Part shown: one piece after another, positions 45,756 to 54,158 of the stretch | Position numbering within the stretch: the stretch's first letter is position 1 | How the letters are laid out: each line of letters opens with the position of its first letter | Source of the DNA: Blautia sp. MSJ-9 | GTDB lineage: Bacteria > Bacillota > Clostridia > Lachnospirales > Lachnospiraceae | Direction: 5' to 3' | Length of the DNA: 64,000 nucleotides | Assembly (NCBI RefSeq): GCF_018919065.1 | Contig: NZ_JAHLQG010000047.1 | Span: 1-64,000 of the forward strand | Translations under genes and position numbers: made by a program | Notes under the pieces: generated by a model | The model's input: only the letters and a program-made list of their open reading frames with translations | Databases searched by the model: none | What the model was told of the DNA's origin: nothing

Positions 45756-47117
45756 ATGAAAAAGAAAGCATTAGCTGTTTTACTTACAGCATCCGTAATT
45801 GCAGGTACAATGGGCGGAACCGCTACAATCGTACATGCAGATGAAGAAGGAAAAGTAATCAATATTTATTCCTGGAATGATGAATTCCGTCAGCGTCTGG
45901 AAGCAGTATATCCTGAAGTAAAAGAAACATCCAAAGACGGAACAGTAACAACATTAAACGATGGAACAGAAATTCACTGGATCATAAATCCAAATCAGGA
46001 TGGTGTTTATCAGCAGAAACTTGATGAAGCTCTTATGAATCAGGCTGATGCATCAGCAGATGATAAGGTAGATATCTTCTTATCAGAAACAGATTATGTA
46101 TACAAATATACAGATGCAGCAGCGGATGTGGCAATGCCTCTGACAGATCTTGGAATTGATCCTGACAAAGATCTTGCAGATCAGTATGACTTTACAAAAA
46201 CAACTGCATCTGATGCAGATGGAGTACAGAGAGGATCTACATGGCAGTGCTGCCCTGGACTTCTTGTATATCGTCGTGATATTGCCAAAGATGTGTTCGG
46301 AACCGACGATCCTGAAGAAGTAGGCAAGAAAATGAAAGACTGGGATACAGCAAAAGCTACAGCTGAAGAACTGAAAGCAAAAGGATATTACACATTTGCT
46401 TCTTATGCTGATACATTTAGACTGTATGGAAACAGCATTTCCCAGCCATGGGTAGAAGACGGTGCAACAACTGTTAATGTAGACCAGCAGGTAATGAACT
46501 GGATCAAAGATTCCAAAGAATGGCTGGATGCAGGATACCTGAACAAAACTGTAAAAGGTCAGTGGAATGATGACTGGAACAAAGCTATGGGATCTGAATC
46601 CAAAGTATTTGCATTCCTCTTCCCGGCATGGGGAATTGACTTTACATTGAAACCAAACTGGGATGGAGAAGACGGAGAATGGGCTGTTACAAATCCACCA
46701 CAGGAATACAATTGGGGCGGTTCTTACATCCATGCAGCAACAGGAACAGATAATCCGGAACATGCAAAAGATATCATTCTTGCACTGACAGGAAATAAGG
46801 ACAATTTATTAAAGATTTCCAAAGATTATTCTGACTTTACAAATACAAAGAGTGGTATGCAGGAAGTTGCAACAGATGACACTTTCGCATCTGACTTCCT
46901 TGGCGGACAGAATCCATTTACATATTTCGCACCGGTTGCAGAGAACATCAAGATCGCACCACTTTCTGCTTATGACCAGGGATGTGTAGAACTGATCCAG
47001 AACGCTTTCAGCGATTACTTCCAGGGTCAGGTAGACTATGACAAAGCAAAATCAAACTTTGAAACAGCAATCAAAGAACGTTATCCGGAAATCCAGGAAG
47101 TTAACTGGGCTGAATAA
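45756..47117 (+). CDS. Extracellular sugar-binding protein of an ABC importer
   Basis: A 453-residue family-1 solute-binding protein. The signal peptide (1-28, cleavage near VHADEE) is a Sec type and lacks a lipobox cysteine, unusual for a Gram-positive binding protein. The mature part begins VINIYSWNDEFRQRLE and is rich in tryptophan and acidic residues, typical for oligosaccharide binding. ATG 45756 is chosen because AGGAGGGC precedes it. The two permease genes follow. The ATPase is not encoded here; a shared MsmX-type ATPase is likely. Confidence 0.9.
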   Translation: MKKKALAVLLTASVIAGTMGGTATIVHADEEGKVINIYSWNDEFRQRLEAVYPEVKETSKDGTVTTLNDGTEIHWIINPNQDGVYQQKLDEALMNQADASADDKVDIFLSETDYVYKYTDAAADVAMPLTDLGIDPDKDLADQYDFTKTTASDADGVQRGSTWQCCPGLLVYRRDIAKDVFGTDDPEEVGKKMKDWDTAKATAEELKAKGYYTFASYADTFRLYGNSISQPWVEDGATTVNVDQQVMNWIKDSKEWLDAGYLNKTVKGQWNDDWNKAMGSESKVFAFLFPAWGIDFTLKPNWDGEDGEWAVTNPPQEYNWGGSYIHAATGTDNPEHAKDIILALTGNKDNLLKISKDYSDFTNTKSGMQEVATDDTFASDFLGGQNPFTYFAPVAENIKIAPLSAYDQGCVELIQNAFSDYFQGQVDYDKAKSNFETAIKERYPEIQEVNWAE

Positions 47118-47184
47118 TAAACGCTTTTGAATTGACAGTTAAAAAGTTTCAGGTGTAAATAACCTGTACAGATGCATTTGTATT

Positions 47185-47219
47185 TGCCAGACACGCATGA
47201 ATGCGATGTGTGTCTGGCA
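47185..47219 (+). other. Intercistronic hairpin between binding protein and permease genes
   Basis: TGCCAGACACGCA pairs with TGTGTGTCTGGCA (one G-T pair) around a nine-base loop, with no T tract. Such hairpins after a binding-protein gene commonly stabilise the upstream message and lower downstream expression. Confidence 0.65.
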
Positions 47220-47248
47220 CTAATATGTAAAGGAAGGAATGCTGAACT

Positions 47249-48202
47249 ATGAAAAAAAAGAAAAGCATCAGCTATGCAAAATGGGGATACATCTTTATCC
47301 TTCCATTTTTTATAACTTTTTTAATCTTTTCTTTGATTCCGCTGGTAGATACTGTACGTTATAGTTTCTATGAATATTATCGTTCAGGAATTAAAGAAAT
47401 CGGACCGAATTTTATTGGAATGGCAAACTATCTGAGTCTGTTGAAGTCAGATATGTTCAAATACGGTGCTAATACACTGATTCTGTGGGTAATCGGATTT
47501 GTACCGCAGATCGTGATCGCACTGGTTCTGGCATGCTGGTTTACAGATGCGCGTCTGAAGATCCATGGACAGCAGTTTTTCAAGGTTGTTATTTATCTTC
47601 CTAACCTGATCATGGCTTCTGCATTTGCATTATTGTTCTTTACCATGTTCTCTACCAACGGACCGATTAACTCTATTCTGATGTCTCTGGGATGGGTTAA
47701 AAAACCGATAGATTTCCTGGGTTCTGTAATCGGAACCAGATCTCTGGTCGGATTTATGAACTTCCTGATGTGGTTTGGTAATACAACAATTATGCTGATG
47801 GCTGCTGTTATGGGTATCAGTATGGATATTTTTGAAGCATCTGAACTGGATGGCTGTAACAGTATCAAGAGATTTTTCTATATCACACTGCCGCTGATCC
47901 GTCCGATCCTTGCTTATACACTGATCACATCTATCATCGGTGGTCTTCAGATGTTCGATGTTCCTCAGATTCTTACAAATGGACAGGGAAATCCGGACCG
48001 TACATCTATGACTCTGATCATGTTCCTGAACAGCCACTTAAAGAGCAAGAACTATGGTATGGCAGGTGCACTGTCCGTATATCTGTTTATTATCAGCGGT
48101 ATTTTATGTATGATCGTATATAAGATGACAAATGACACAGACCCGGATGGTTCCAAGAAAGCTGCAAAGAAAAAAGCAAAAGAAGAAAGAAGGAGGAGAT
48201 AA
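47249..48202 (+). CDS. ABC sugar permease (MalF type)
   Basis: 317 residues with six transmembrane helices and the EASELDGCNSIKRFFYITLPLIRP coupling motif (split EAxxxDGxxxxxxFxxIxLP) near 193-215 that contacts the ATPase. The N-terminus starts with a lysine-rich stretch then a helix. The C-terminus is a charged, lysine/arginine tail. It forms a heterodimer with the permease encoded three bases downstream. Substrate is inferred to be a beta-gluco-oligosaccharide from the GH94/GH3 neighbours. Confidence 0.93.
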   Translation: MKKKKSISYAKWGYIFILPFFITFLIFSLIPLVDTVRYSFYEYYRSGIKEIGPNFIGMANYLSLLKSDMFKYGANTLILWVIGFVPQIVIALVLACWFTDARLKIHGQQFFKVVIYLPNLIMASAFALLFFTMFSTNGPINSILMSLGWVKKPIDFLGSVIGTRSLVGFMNFLMWFGNTTIMLMAAVMGISMDIFEASELDGCNSIKRFFYITLPLIRPILAYTLITSIIGGLQMFDVPQILTNGQGNPDRTSMTLIMFLNSHLKSKNYGMAGALSVYLFIISGILCMIVYKMTNDTDPDGSKKAAKKKAKEERRRR

Positions 48203-48205
48203 ACT

Positions 48206-49051
48206 ATGAAATCAAATACATCAGGTCGTGTGCGCAGTATTTTTGTTCATCTTGTGCTGATCTTTTTATCCTTCCTGTGTCTGTTTTTCTTTTACATTCT
48301 GATTGTAAATGCAACACGTTCCCATGCGGATCTACAGAAAGGATTTTCAGCACTTCCCGGAAAATATTTTCTTGAGAATCTGAAGAATGTGGCAAATGAC
48401 GGAAGTTTCCCGATGTTCCGCGGTATTCTTAACAGTGTTGTTGTATCTTCCTGCAGTGCTGCACTTTGTACATATTTTTCTTCTTTGACAGCTTATGGTC
48501 TATATGCTTATGATTTTAAAATGAAGAAAGCAGCTTTTACCTTTATTATGGCAATTCTTGTTATGCCTACACAGGTAACAGCAATGGGATTTTTACGACT
48601 GATCACAAAGATGGGAATGTATGACTCTTTACTTCCGCTGATCATTCCATCCATTGCATCTCCGGCAGTCTTTTACTTTATGTACAGTTACCTTCAGTCT
48701 TCCCTTCCTTTATCCCTTGTGGAAGCGGCAAGAATTGATGGCTCCGGAGAATTCAGAACCTTTAACAGTATTGTACTTCCGATCATGAAACCGGCAGTAG
48801 CAGTACAGGCAATCTTTACTTTCGTAGGATCCTGGAACAATTACTTCGTTCCTGCCCTGATCATTCAGTCAAAGAGCAAAATGACAGTGCCGATCCTGAT
48901 CGCAACTCTGCGTGGTGCTGATTATATGAACTTTGATATGGGTAAAATTTACATGATGATCACTGTTGCGATCGTGCCAATCATTATTGTATATCTGCTT
49001 TTATCCAAATACATTATTGCAGGTGTAACACTTGGTGGTGTAAAAGAATAA
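48206..49051 (+). CDS. ABC sugar permease (MalG type)
   Basis: 281 residues with six transmembrane helices and the coupling motif EAARIDGSGEFRTFNSIVLP (near 173-192). It is the partner of the MalF-type permease, separated by only three bases, and starts after GGAGGAG in the upstream gene end. A terminator follows at 49060-49097, so the GH3 gene may be expressed at a lower level or from its own promoter. Confidence 0.93.
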   Translation: MKSNTSGRVRSIFVHLVLIFLSFLCLFFFYILIVNATRSHADLQKGFSALPGKYFLENLKNVANDGSFPMFRGILNSVVVSSCSAALCTYFSSLTAYGLYAYDFKMKKAAFTFIMAILVMPTQVTAMGFLRLITKMGMYDSLLPLIIPSIASPAVFYFMYSYLQSSLPLSLVEAARIDGSGEFRTFNSIVLPIMKPAVAVQAIFTFVGSWNNYFVPALIIQSKSKMTVPILIATLRGADYMNFDMGKIYMMITVAIVPIIIVYLLLSKYIIAGVTLGGVKE

Positions 49052-49059
49052 TGAGAATT

Positions 49060-49097
49060 AAGAACCCCCATAGAGAGAATGCTATGGAGGTTCTTTT
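49060..49097 (+). terminator. Terminator between importer and GH3 genes
   Basis: AAGAACCCCCATAG (49060-49073) pairs with CTATGGAGGTTCTT (49082-49095), one mismatch, then T-rich sequence. The GH3 start codon is 40 bases further on. Confidence 0.75.
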
Positions 49098-49135
49098 CAT
49101 GAGAATTATAATATTAAAAACAGGAGTATAATTAT

Positions 49136-51631
49136 ATGAAGAAATGGATTTACAGTGGAACTAGAGAAGAACAGCCGTCAGAGAGAGAACTGATGCATGG
49201 AAAGCTTGCCAGAAAAGCGGCGTCAGAAGGCATTGTTCTGCTGAAAAATGAAGGAATCCTTCCATTAAAGAAAGATACAGCTGCTGCATTTCTTGGGTAT
49301 GGAGCAGAGAAAACCGTAAAGGGTGGAATTGGTTCTGGAGATGTTAACAACAGAAAGAATATTTCTATTTATCAGGGACTGAAAGAAGCAGGAGTAAAAA
49401 TTGTAAGCGAAGACTGGATCAGCGATTATCACAATCGCTATGAGCAGGCGAGAGAGGCGTGGAAAGAAAAAGTTCTGGAAGAAGCTAAGAAAGTAGATAA
49501 TCCTTTTGATGCCTATGCAGAGAATCCTTTTGCAATGCCGCTGGGACGTAAGGTGGCAGAGGAAGATATCTGTGAAGCAGATGTGGTGATTTATGTGATC
49601 AGTCGTATTTCAGGAGAAGGAAAAGACCGCCGCAAAGTAAAGGGAGATTACTATTTAAGCGAGAGAGAAGAGGAAGATTTACGTTATCTTGCAGAAATGA
49701 ACAAACCTGTGATCCTTATTCTTAATGCAGGTGGTCCTGTGGAGCTGACAGATATTCTGGAACAGACAGACAATATAAAAGGAATCTTAAATATTTCTCA
49801 GCTTGGTCAGGAAGGGGGAGATGCCCTGGCTGATGTACTTCTGGGAAAAGAAGTGCCGGGCGGTAAACTGACAACAACCTGGGCAAGGCGCTATGAGGAT
49901 TATCCGGTATCAGAAGAATATGGATATCTGAACGGAAATCTGGAAAAAGAAGATTACAGAGAAGGTATTTTTGTAGGTTACAGATATTTTGACAGTTTTG
50001 ATAAAAAAGTACTGTTTCCGTTTGGATTTGGTCTTTCTTATACTTCGTTTGAAATCAAATGCTGTGGGATGAATATGGAAGAAGGTAAGCTCAGAGCAGA
50101 AGTTCAGGTTACAAATACGGGAAAGAAATATGCAGGTAAAGAAGTAGTACAGATTTATGTTACACTTCCGCAGACAGGACTGGAAAAGGAGTATAAAAGA
50201 CTGGCCGGATTTGCGAAGACCAGACTTCTGAAACCGGAGGAAAGGCAGACACTTATCGTAGAAATTTCACAGAAACAGCTGGCTTCTTTCTGCGAGGAAA
50301 CACATACATGGATAATAGAAAAAGGCAGCTATGGTATCCTGATCGGAAACAGTTCTGATAAACTGGAACAGGAAGCGGTTTTGGTAATTTCAGATACTTC
50401 AGTGTTGGAGCATACGGATGCAATTTGTCCGTTGCAGGAAGAACTGAGACAAATTCATATGACAGAAGAACTCAAAGAAAAACTTATGCAGCAGGAGAAA
50501 GAACTGAAAACAGCACAGGTGCCGCAATATTGTTTTAAACCTGTAATGTTGCCGGAAAAATCAGAAAATGACGGGGAAAATCAGGAAAACCTGACAGAGG
50601 AAGAAAAGAGATTGTTTTCTGTTCTGGAAGGCAGATCTGTTGAAGAACTGATTCCTCTGCTTTATGGAAAAATTTCAGAGAATATTAGCACTCTGGGTGC
50701 AGCGGGAATCCGCGTACCGGGATCAGCAGGTGAGACCAGTGGTGCTCTGGAGGAGGATGGAATCCCGTCTCTTGTTATGGCAGACGGTCCGGCAGGAATC
50801 CGCCTCAGACAGTGGTATGAGGTAGATAAAGAGACAGACAGCATCTATGAAATGGGAGTTCTTGGTTCACTGGAAAATGGAATTCTGGAACCTGGTGTGC
50901 ATCATGAGAATGCAGATACTTATTATCAGTACTGTACTGCTTTTCCGGTAGGAACAGCACTGGCACAGACCTGGGATACAGATCTTATGACAGAGTTTGG
51001 AAAAGCAATCGCAGAAGAAATGGAAGAATTTCATGTAAATCTGTGGCTTGCACCGGGTATGAATATTCACAGAAACCCATTATGTGGAAGAAATTACGAA
51101 TATTATTCAGAAGATCCGTATCTGTCAGGTATGCTTGCAGCGGCAGTGACCAGGGGAGTCCAGAGTAAGCCGGGATGCGGTGTGACAATTAAGCATTTTG
51201 CATGCAATAATCAGGAAGATAACCGTATGGGCGTAGACTCCTGTGTATCAGAGAGAGCACTCCGGGAAATTTATCTTCGTGGCTTTGAGATTGCAGTAAA
51301 AGAAGGAAATCCTGTTTCTATTATGACTTCCTATAATCTTATCAACGGTATTCATGCGGCGAACAGCAAAGATCTGTGCATGACAGTTGCCAGAAAAGAA
51401 TGGGGATTTGACGGAGCAATTATGTCAGACTGGAACACAACAGTTCCGGAAAATGGAAGCGTTCCATGGAAATGTGTGGCAGCAGGCAATGACATTATCA
51501 TGCCTGGAAATCCGGATGATGATAAGAATATTCGCCAGGCATATAAAGAAGGTAAACTTACAGAAGAAGAAATCCGAAATTGTGCCGGACATCTGGCAGT
51601 TATGATCTGCAGATTGAACAAAAACAATTAA
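49136..51631 (+). CDS. GH3 beta-glucosidase with permuted domain order
   Basis: An 831-residue family GH3 enzyme in which the order is C-terminal alpha/beta sandwich first (about 20-240, RKAASEGIVLLKNEG), then a fibronectin-III-like domain (about 310-420), and last the catalytic TIM-barrel (about 530-825) with KHFACNNQE (near 690) and the nucleophile D765 in MSDWNTT. This circularly permuted form is known from Ruminococcus and Butyrivibrio beta-glucosidases. No signal peptide, so it acts in the cytoplasm on imported oligosaccharides, complementing the phosphorylases. The start follows AGGAG. Confidence 0.92.
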   Translation: MKKWIYSGTREEQPSERELMHGKLARKAASEGIVLLKNEGILPLKKDTAAAFLGYGAEKTVKGGIGSGDVNNRKNISIYQGLKEAGVKIVSEDWISDYHNRYEQAREAWKEKVLEEAKKVDNPFDAYAENPFAMPLGRKVAEEDICEADVVIYVISRISGEGKDRRKVKGDYYLSEREEEDLRYLAEMNKPVILILNAGGPVELTDILEQTDNIKGILNISQLGQEGGDALADVLLGKEVPGGKLTTTWARRYEDYPVSEEYGYLNGNLEKEDYREGIFVGYRYFDSFDKKVLFPFGFGLSYTSFEIKCCGMNMEEGKLRAEVQVTNTGKKYAGKEVVQIYVTLPQTGLEKEYKRLAGFAKTRLLKPEERQTLIVEISQKQLASFCEETHTWIIEKGSYGILIGNSSDKLEQEAVLVISDTSVLEHTDAICPLQEELRQIHMTEELKEKLMQQEKELKTAQVPQYCFKPVMLPEKSENDGENQENLTEEEKRLFSVLEGRSVEELIPLLYGKISENISTLGAAGIRVPGSAGETSGALEEDGIPSLVMADGPAGIRLRQWYEVDKETDSIYEMGVLGSLENGILEPGVHHENADTYYQYCTAFPVGTALAQTWDTDLMTEFGKAIAEEMEEFHVNLWLAPGMNIHRNPLCGRNYEYYSEDPYLSGMLAAAVTRGVQSKPGCGVTIKHFACNNQEDNRMGVDSCVSERALREIYLRGFEIAVKEGNPVSIMTSYNLINGIHAANSKDLCMTVARKEWGFDGAIMSDWNTTVPENGSVPWKCVAAGNDIIMPGNPDDDKNIRQAYKEGKLTEEEIRNCAGHLAVMICRLNKNN

Positions 51632-51662
51632 AATCAGATCATTTTTTTCATAGAATGACGTA

Positions 51663-51700
51663 AAAATCTGAAGGACTGTAGCTGGTTCTTCAGATTTTTT
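51663..51700 (+). terminator. Terminator after the GH3 gene
   Basis: AAAATCTGAAG (51663-51673) pairs with CTTCAGATTTT (51688-51698) around a 14-base loop, with further T. Confidence 0.85.
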
Positions 51701-51712
51701 AGTTACTGTTCT

Positions 51713-51922
51713 TTATCCAAATATCCCGGACACTCTGTCATATATATTTGCCGGATCTTCAAGGCGCATCAAAACAAGCATGCTCATGCATTGACAGAGA
51801 TGATCGATACTTTCAAAACTTCTAAATGTCATGGCCTGCGCCTGTTTCCGTATATAATTCCTTAGAAGCCTTTCGGCTTCATTATTCGTGGCAGGTACCC
51901 GGATGGGTGATTTCCATACCAT
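51713..51922 (-). pseudogene. C-terminal transposase fragment
   Basis: About 69 codons with the sequence PATNNEAERLLRNY..MTFRSFESI, the kind of NN-xAER motif found near the C-terminus of IS66-like transposases. No start signal and no further transposase sequence to the right; the rest of the element is gone. The IS family assignment is tentative. Confidence 0.5.
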
Positions 51923-52003
51923 AAACGGTATAATTGCAGAACGAATTTAACATGGTTTCTGACAGCATAGAAATTATGCATATCACAGATATAGTTGATA
52001 ACT

Positions 52004-52159
52004 ATGGATGTGTATGGAGATAATGGAAATATTATAGCTGAGGAGATCCCGCCTGAATTGCTTTTTTATATGGAAGAAGTTTTCCTGAAAAAGAAGGAGC
52101 TTGATACAGAAATTGTTCTGGATACAATGATAAATGTAGATAAATTTTTAAAGAACTAA
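52004..52159 (+). other. Short ORF, probably a gene fragment
   Basis: 51 codons from ATG 52004, acidic and helical (EEIPPELLFYMEEVFLKKKELD), without an RBS. It reads like the C-terminus of a larger protein. No family recognised. Otherwise 51923-52273 holds nothing clear. Confidence 0.3.
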
Positions 52160-52273
52160 TGTTCGCATCATATATACAATTTCAAATTTCCATGATATAA
52201 TATTTTTTACATTTGAGTGTTAATTCGTCCACGTTAGTTTTACTACTTTTTACCAGTCTATAAAATGTCAGGT

Positions 52274-52802
52274 GGTGAACAAAATTCGTCGAGAGGTGTA
52301 TTCGGGTAAAATCAGGAAATGCGCTTCGACGAATTTCTGCCTGATAGATGAACTTTTTTGATATAAAAATCAGGAGGTGCTTTTGTGCAAAATTCACAAC
52401 AAATCTTCAAATTACACTCCGAATACAAACCCACCGGTGACCAGCCTCAGGCAATCGAAAAACTGGTCAAGGGCTTCAAGGAAGGCAACCAGTTTGAGAC
52501 TTTGCTTGGTGTTACAGGTTCCGGTAAGACCTTCACCATGGCGAATGTCATTGCCCGGCTCAACAAACCAACTTTGGTACTTGCCCACAACAAAACCCTG
52601 GCAGCGCAGCTCTACGGCGAGATGAAGGAATTCTTCCCTGAGAACGCAGTGGAATACTTTGTTTCCTAGTATCTTGATATTGATTTATGCACTATATATT
52701 GATTGGATAATGCAGAATAACACTATATAAAGTAAAATAAACGATAGGTTAAACGCAAATGGACATGATGGATTGGTTATAACGGTGAACAAAATTCGTC
52801 GA
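52274..52802. repeat. 19-bp direct repeats flanking the uvrB fragment
   Basis: GGTGAACAAAATTCGTCGA occurs at 52274-52292 and again, identical, at 52784-52802. Between them are a complementary TCGACGAAT (near 52325), the truncated uvrB and about 115 bp of AT-rich sequence. No gene is seen in 52670-52920. Confidence 0.8.
52385..52669 (+). pseudogene. uvrB: Truncated uvrB (excinuclease ABC subunit B, N-terminus only)
   Basis: 94 codons from GTG 52385, after a perfect AGGAGGTG site, encode the normal UvrB start: [12 protein letters not shown], Walker [11 protein letters not shown] (near 43-52) and [12 protein letters not shown]. The frame stops at TAG directly after EYFVS, where UvrB usually continues with YYDYYQPEAY. 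About 85 percent of the roughly 660-residue protein is missing from the window. The damage-recognition hairpin and helicase motifs are absent, so it cannot act in repair. It may be one side of an integration or deletion event in uvrB. Confidence 0.88.
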
Positions 52803-52920
52803 AGAAAGTAGTAGAATTGATACATGAAAAATATTGATTGAGAAACAGGTGTAAAGCAGTTATAATTAAAGTAGGAAAATAATGATTTGCATAAAATGAT
52901 AAGGAAAGGCGGTGTATCAT

Positions 52921-53190
52921 ATGACTATGTTACAGGAGCAGGCTGTTCAGATGATTCAGGATATGTCCGATGATAATGTAGGCTTTCTGATTGAAGTGAT
53001 TCAGCGATTAATACCAAAGAAAACATATACCAGTGTTATTTATCCGTCTCAGAAACCAGATGAAAAAATGCAGGCGTTTAAAGAACTGGTAGCTACCAGA
53101 AGTGAAGCAAAAAAATATTTGCCGGATGACTTTGATCCGGATGCAGAGCTGGAAGCAGCAAGAAGGGAAAAATATGGTAGTATTGATTGA
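52921..53190 (+). CDS. Antitoxin of a PIN-toxin pair
   Basis: About 89 residues, acidic, with an N-terminal helical region (MIQDMSDDNVGFLIEVIQRL) and a C-terminal part rich in D/E and A (YLPDDFDPDAELEAARREKYG), the type of small partner encoded in front of PIN-domain toxins in Clostridia. ATG 52921 is chosen; GTG 52912 is possible. It overlaps the toxin start by 17 bases. It should bind and neutralise the toxin and repress the operon. Confidence 0.75.
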   Translation: MTMLQEQAVQMIQDMSDDNVGFLIEVIQRLIPKKTYTSVIYPSQKPDEKMQAFKELVATRSEAKKYLPDDFDPDAELEAARREKYGSID

Positions 53191-53584
53191 TACGAATGTA
53201 ATTATTGATTTTCTTGTTGCAAGAGAACCGTTTTACGATTCTGCGTTGCATGTGATGGAGAAATGTGCATCTGGAGAAGCAGAGGGATATATAGCATTTC
53301 ACTCTTTGCCTAATCTGTGGTACATTCTCAGAAAAGTCCCAGCAGAGACAAGAAGATCATGGTTAGAAAAGGTCTGCAAGATTCTAAAAGTAGCGTCTGC
53401 ATCTCAGGAAGCAGTCATGAAAGCTATTAAGATGGATAACTTCAAAGATTTTGAAGATTGTTTGCAGGACAGATGTGCCGAGGAGGTTTCGGCAAATTAT
53501 ATAATTACTCGAAATACCGCAGATTTTGAGGCTTCTGTAGTGTCAGCTATAGAACCTGATGAATGGCTAAAGAAATTAAATTGA
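53174..53584 (+). CDS. PIN-domain toxin (VapC-like ribonuclease)
   Basis: 136 residues with the PIN acidic residues in the right order: D6 in VLIDTNVIIDFL, acidic residues in the middle (NFKDFEDCLQ, near 95-104) and the ITRNTADF segment (near 113). PIN toxins cleave specific RNAs. ATG 53174 lies within the antitoxin end; the longer upstream frame is rejected because the family N-terminus starts at MVVLIDTN. A terminator follows five bases after the stop. The pair appears intact in a region of broken genes. Confidence 0.88.
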   Translation: MVVLIDTNVIIDFLVAREPFYDSALHVMEKCASGEAEGYIAFHSLPNLWYILRKVPAETRRSWLEKVCKILKVASASQEAVMKAIKMDNFKDFEDCLQDRCAEEVSANYIITRNTADFEASVVSAIEPDEWLKKLN

Positions 53585-53588
53585 AAGA

Positions 53589-53619
53589 AAAATCCCTCGG
53601 AACATTTCTGAGGGATTTT
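53589..53619 (+). terminator. Terminator after the toxin gene
   Basis: AAAATCCCTC pairs with GAGGGATTTT around a short loop; U-rich tail is short. Confidence 0.75.
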
Positions 53620-53639
53620 ATAAATGTAAGACGTTTAAT

Positions 53640-54027
53640 AAGCAGGGACTGTGATGTTCGGGATGGGCAGAATCTTGTGATCTACGGTCACAAATGAAAA
53701 GCGGTGTGATATTCGGGACGTTGGATGAATACGTCGCTCTTTCCTACTGCAAGGAGCATCCGGCTGTTCTTTTCCAGAATCCCGACGGCGTCTATTCCTA
53801 AACTGTCATGGCAGTATTAAAGTCAGATGTGTCCATGTTCCTGTTCCAGCAGATGGTATTTCAGGAATCGGACGGACTCTCCCAGTATCTATTACAGGCA
53901 AAGGCACTGCAGCTGTTCGAAGAACGGGCAGATGATAGCTACTGATCCGAAGCAGATACTTACTCTGGTAACGTGTTCTTATGAGTGGGACGGCGCCAGG
54001 AATATCGTGATAGCTGTCCGGGAGTAA
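53640..54027 (+). pseudogene. Class B sortase, broken by frameshifts
   Basis: Pieces in different frames match a sortase B catalytic core: NLVIYGHK with the catalytic histidine (near 53680-53700), then MKSGVIFGTLDEYV after a lost base, an in-frame TAA near 53802, and finally PKQILTLVTCSYEWDGARNIVIAV (split here as KQILTLVTC and YEWDGAR), holding the catalytic cysteine and arginine, in a third frame. The N-terminal membrane anchor is missing. It is inactive. It suggests that the surrounding DNA came from a mobile element, where class B sortases are frequent. Confidence 0.75.
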
Positions 54028-54158
54028 AATTTTGAATCGTAAAGAACTTCGAGCTACTTTAACGACACTGTTGACCTTGCTACAATGTTGAAGTATAATA
54101 CCCCTTATGAGAAATTGGGTTCCGAAGAGCGGTGTGGCGACGATGAAATTCCGTTTTT

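Noticed and set aside
46083-46763. 226-codon minus-strand ORF rich in C, F and I
   Set aside because: Antisense shadow of the sugar-binding protein; no family resemblance.
52274-52802. Direct repeats considered as the start of a CRISPR array or a LexA box
   Set aside because: Only two copies 510 bp apart with a gene fragment between, no regular spacers, and the word does not fit GAAC-N4-GTTC.
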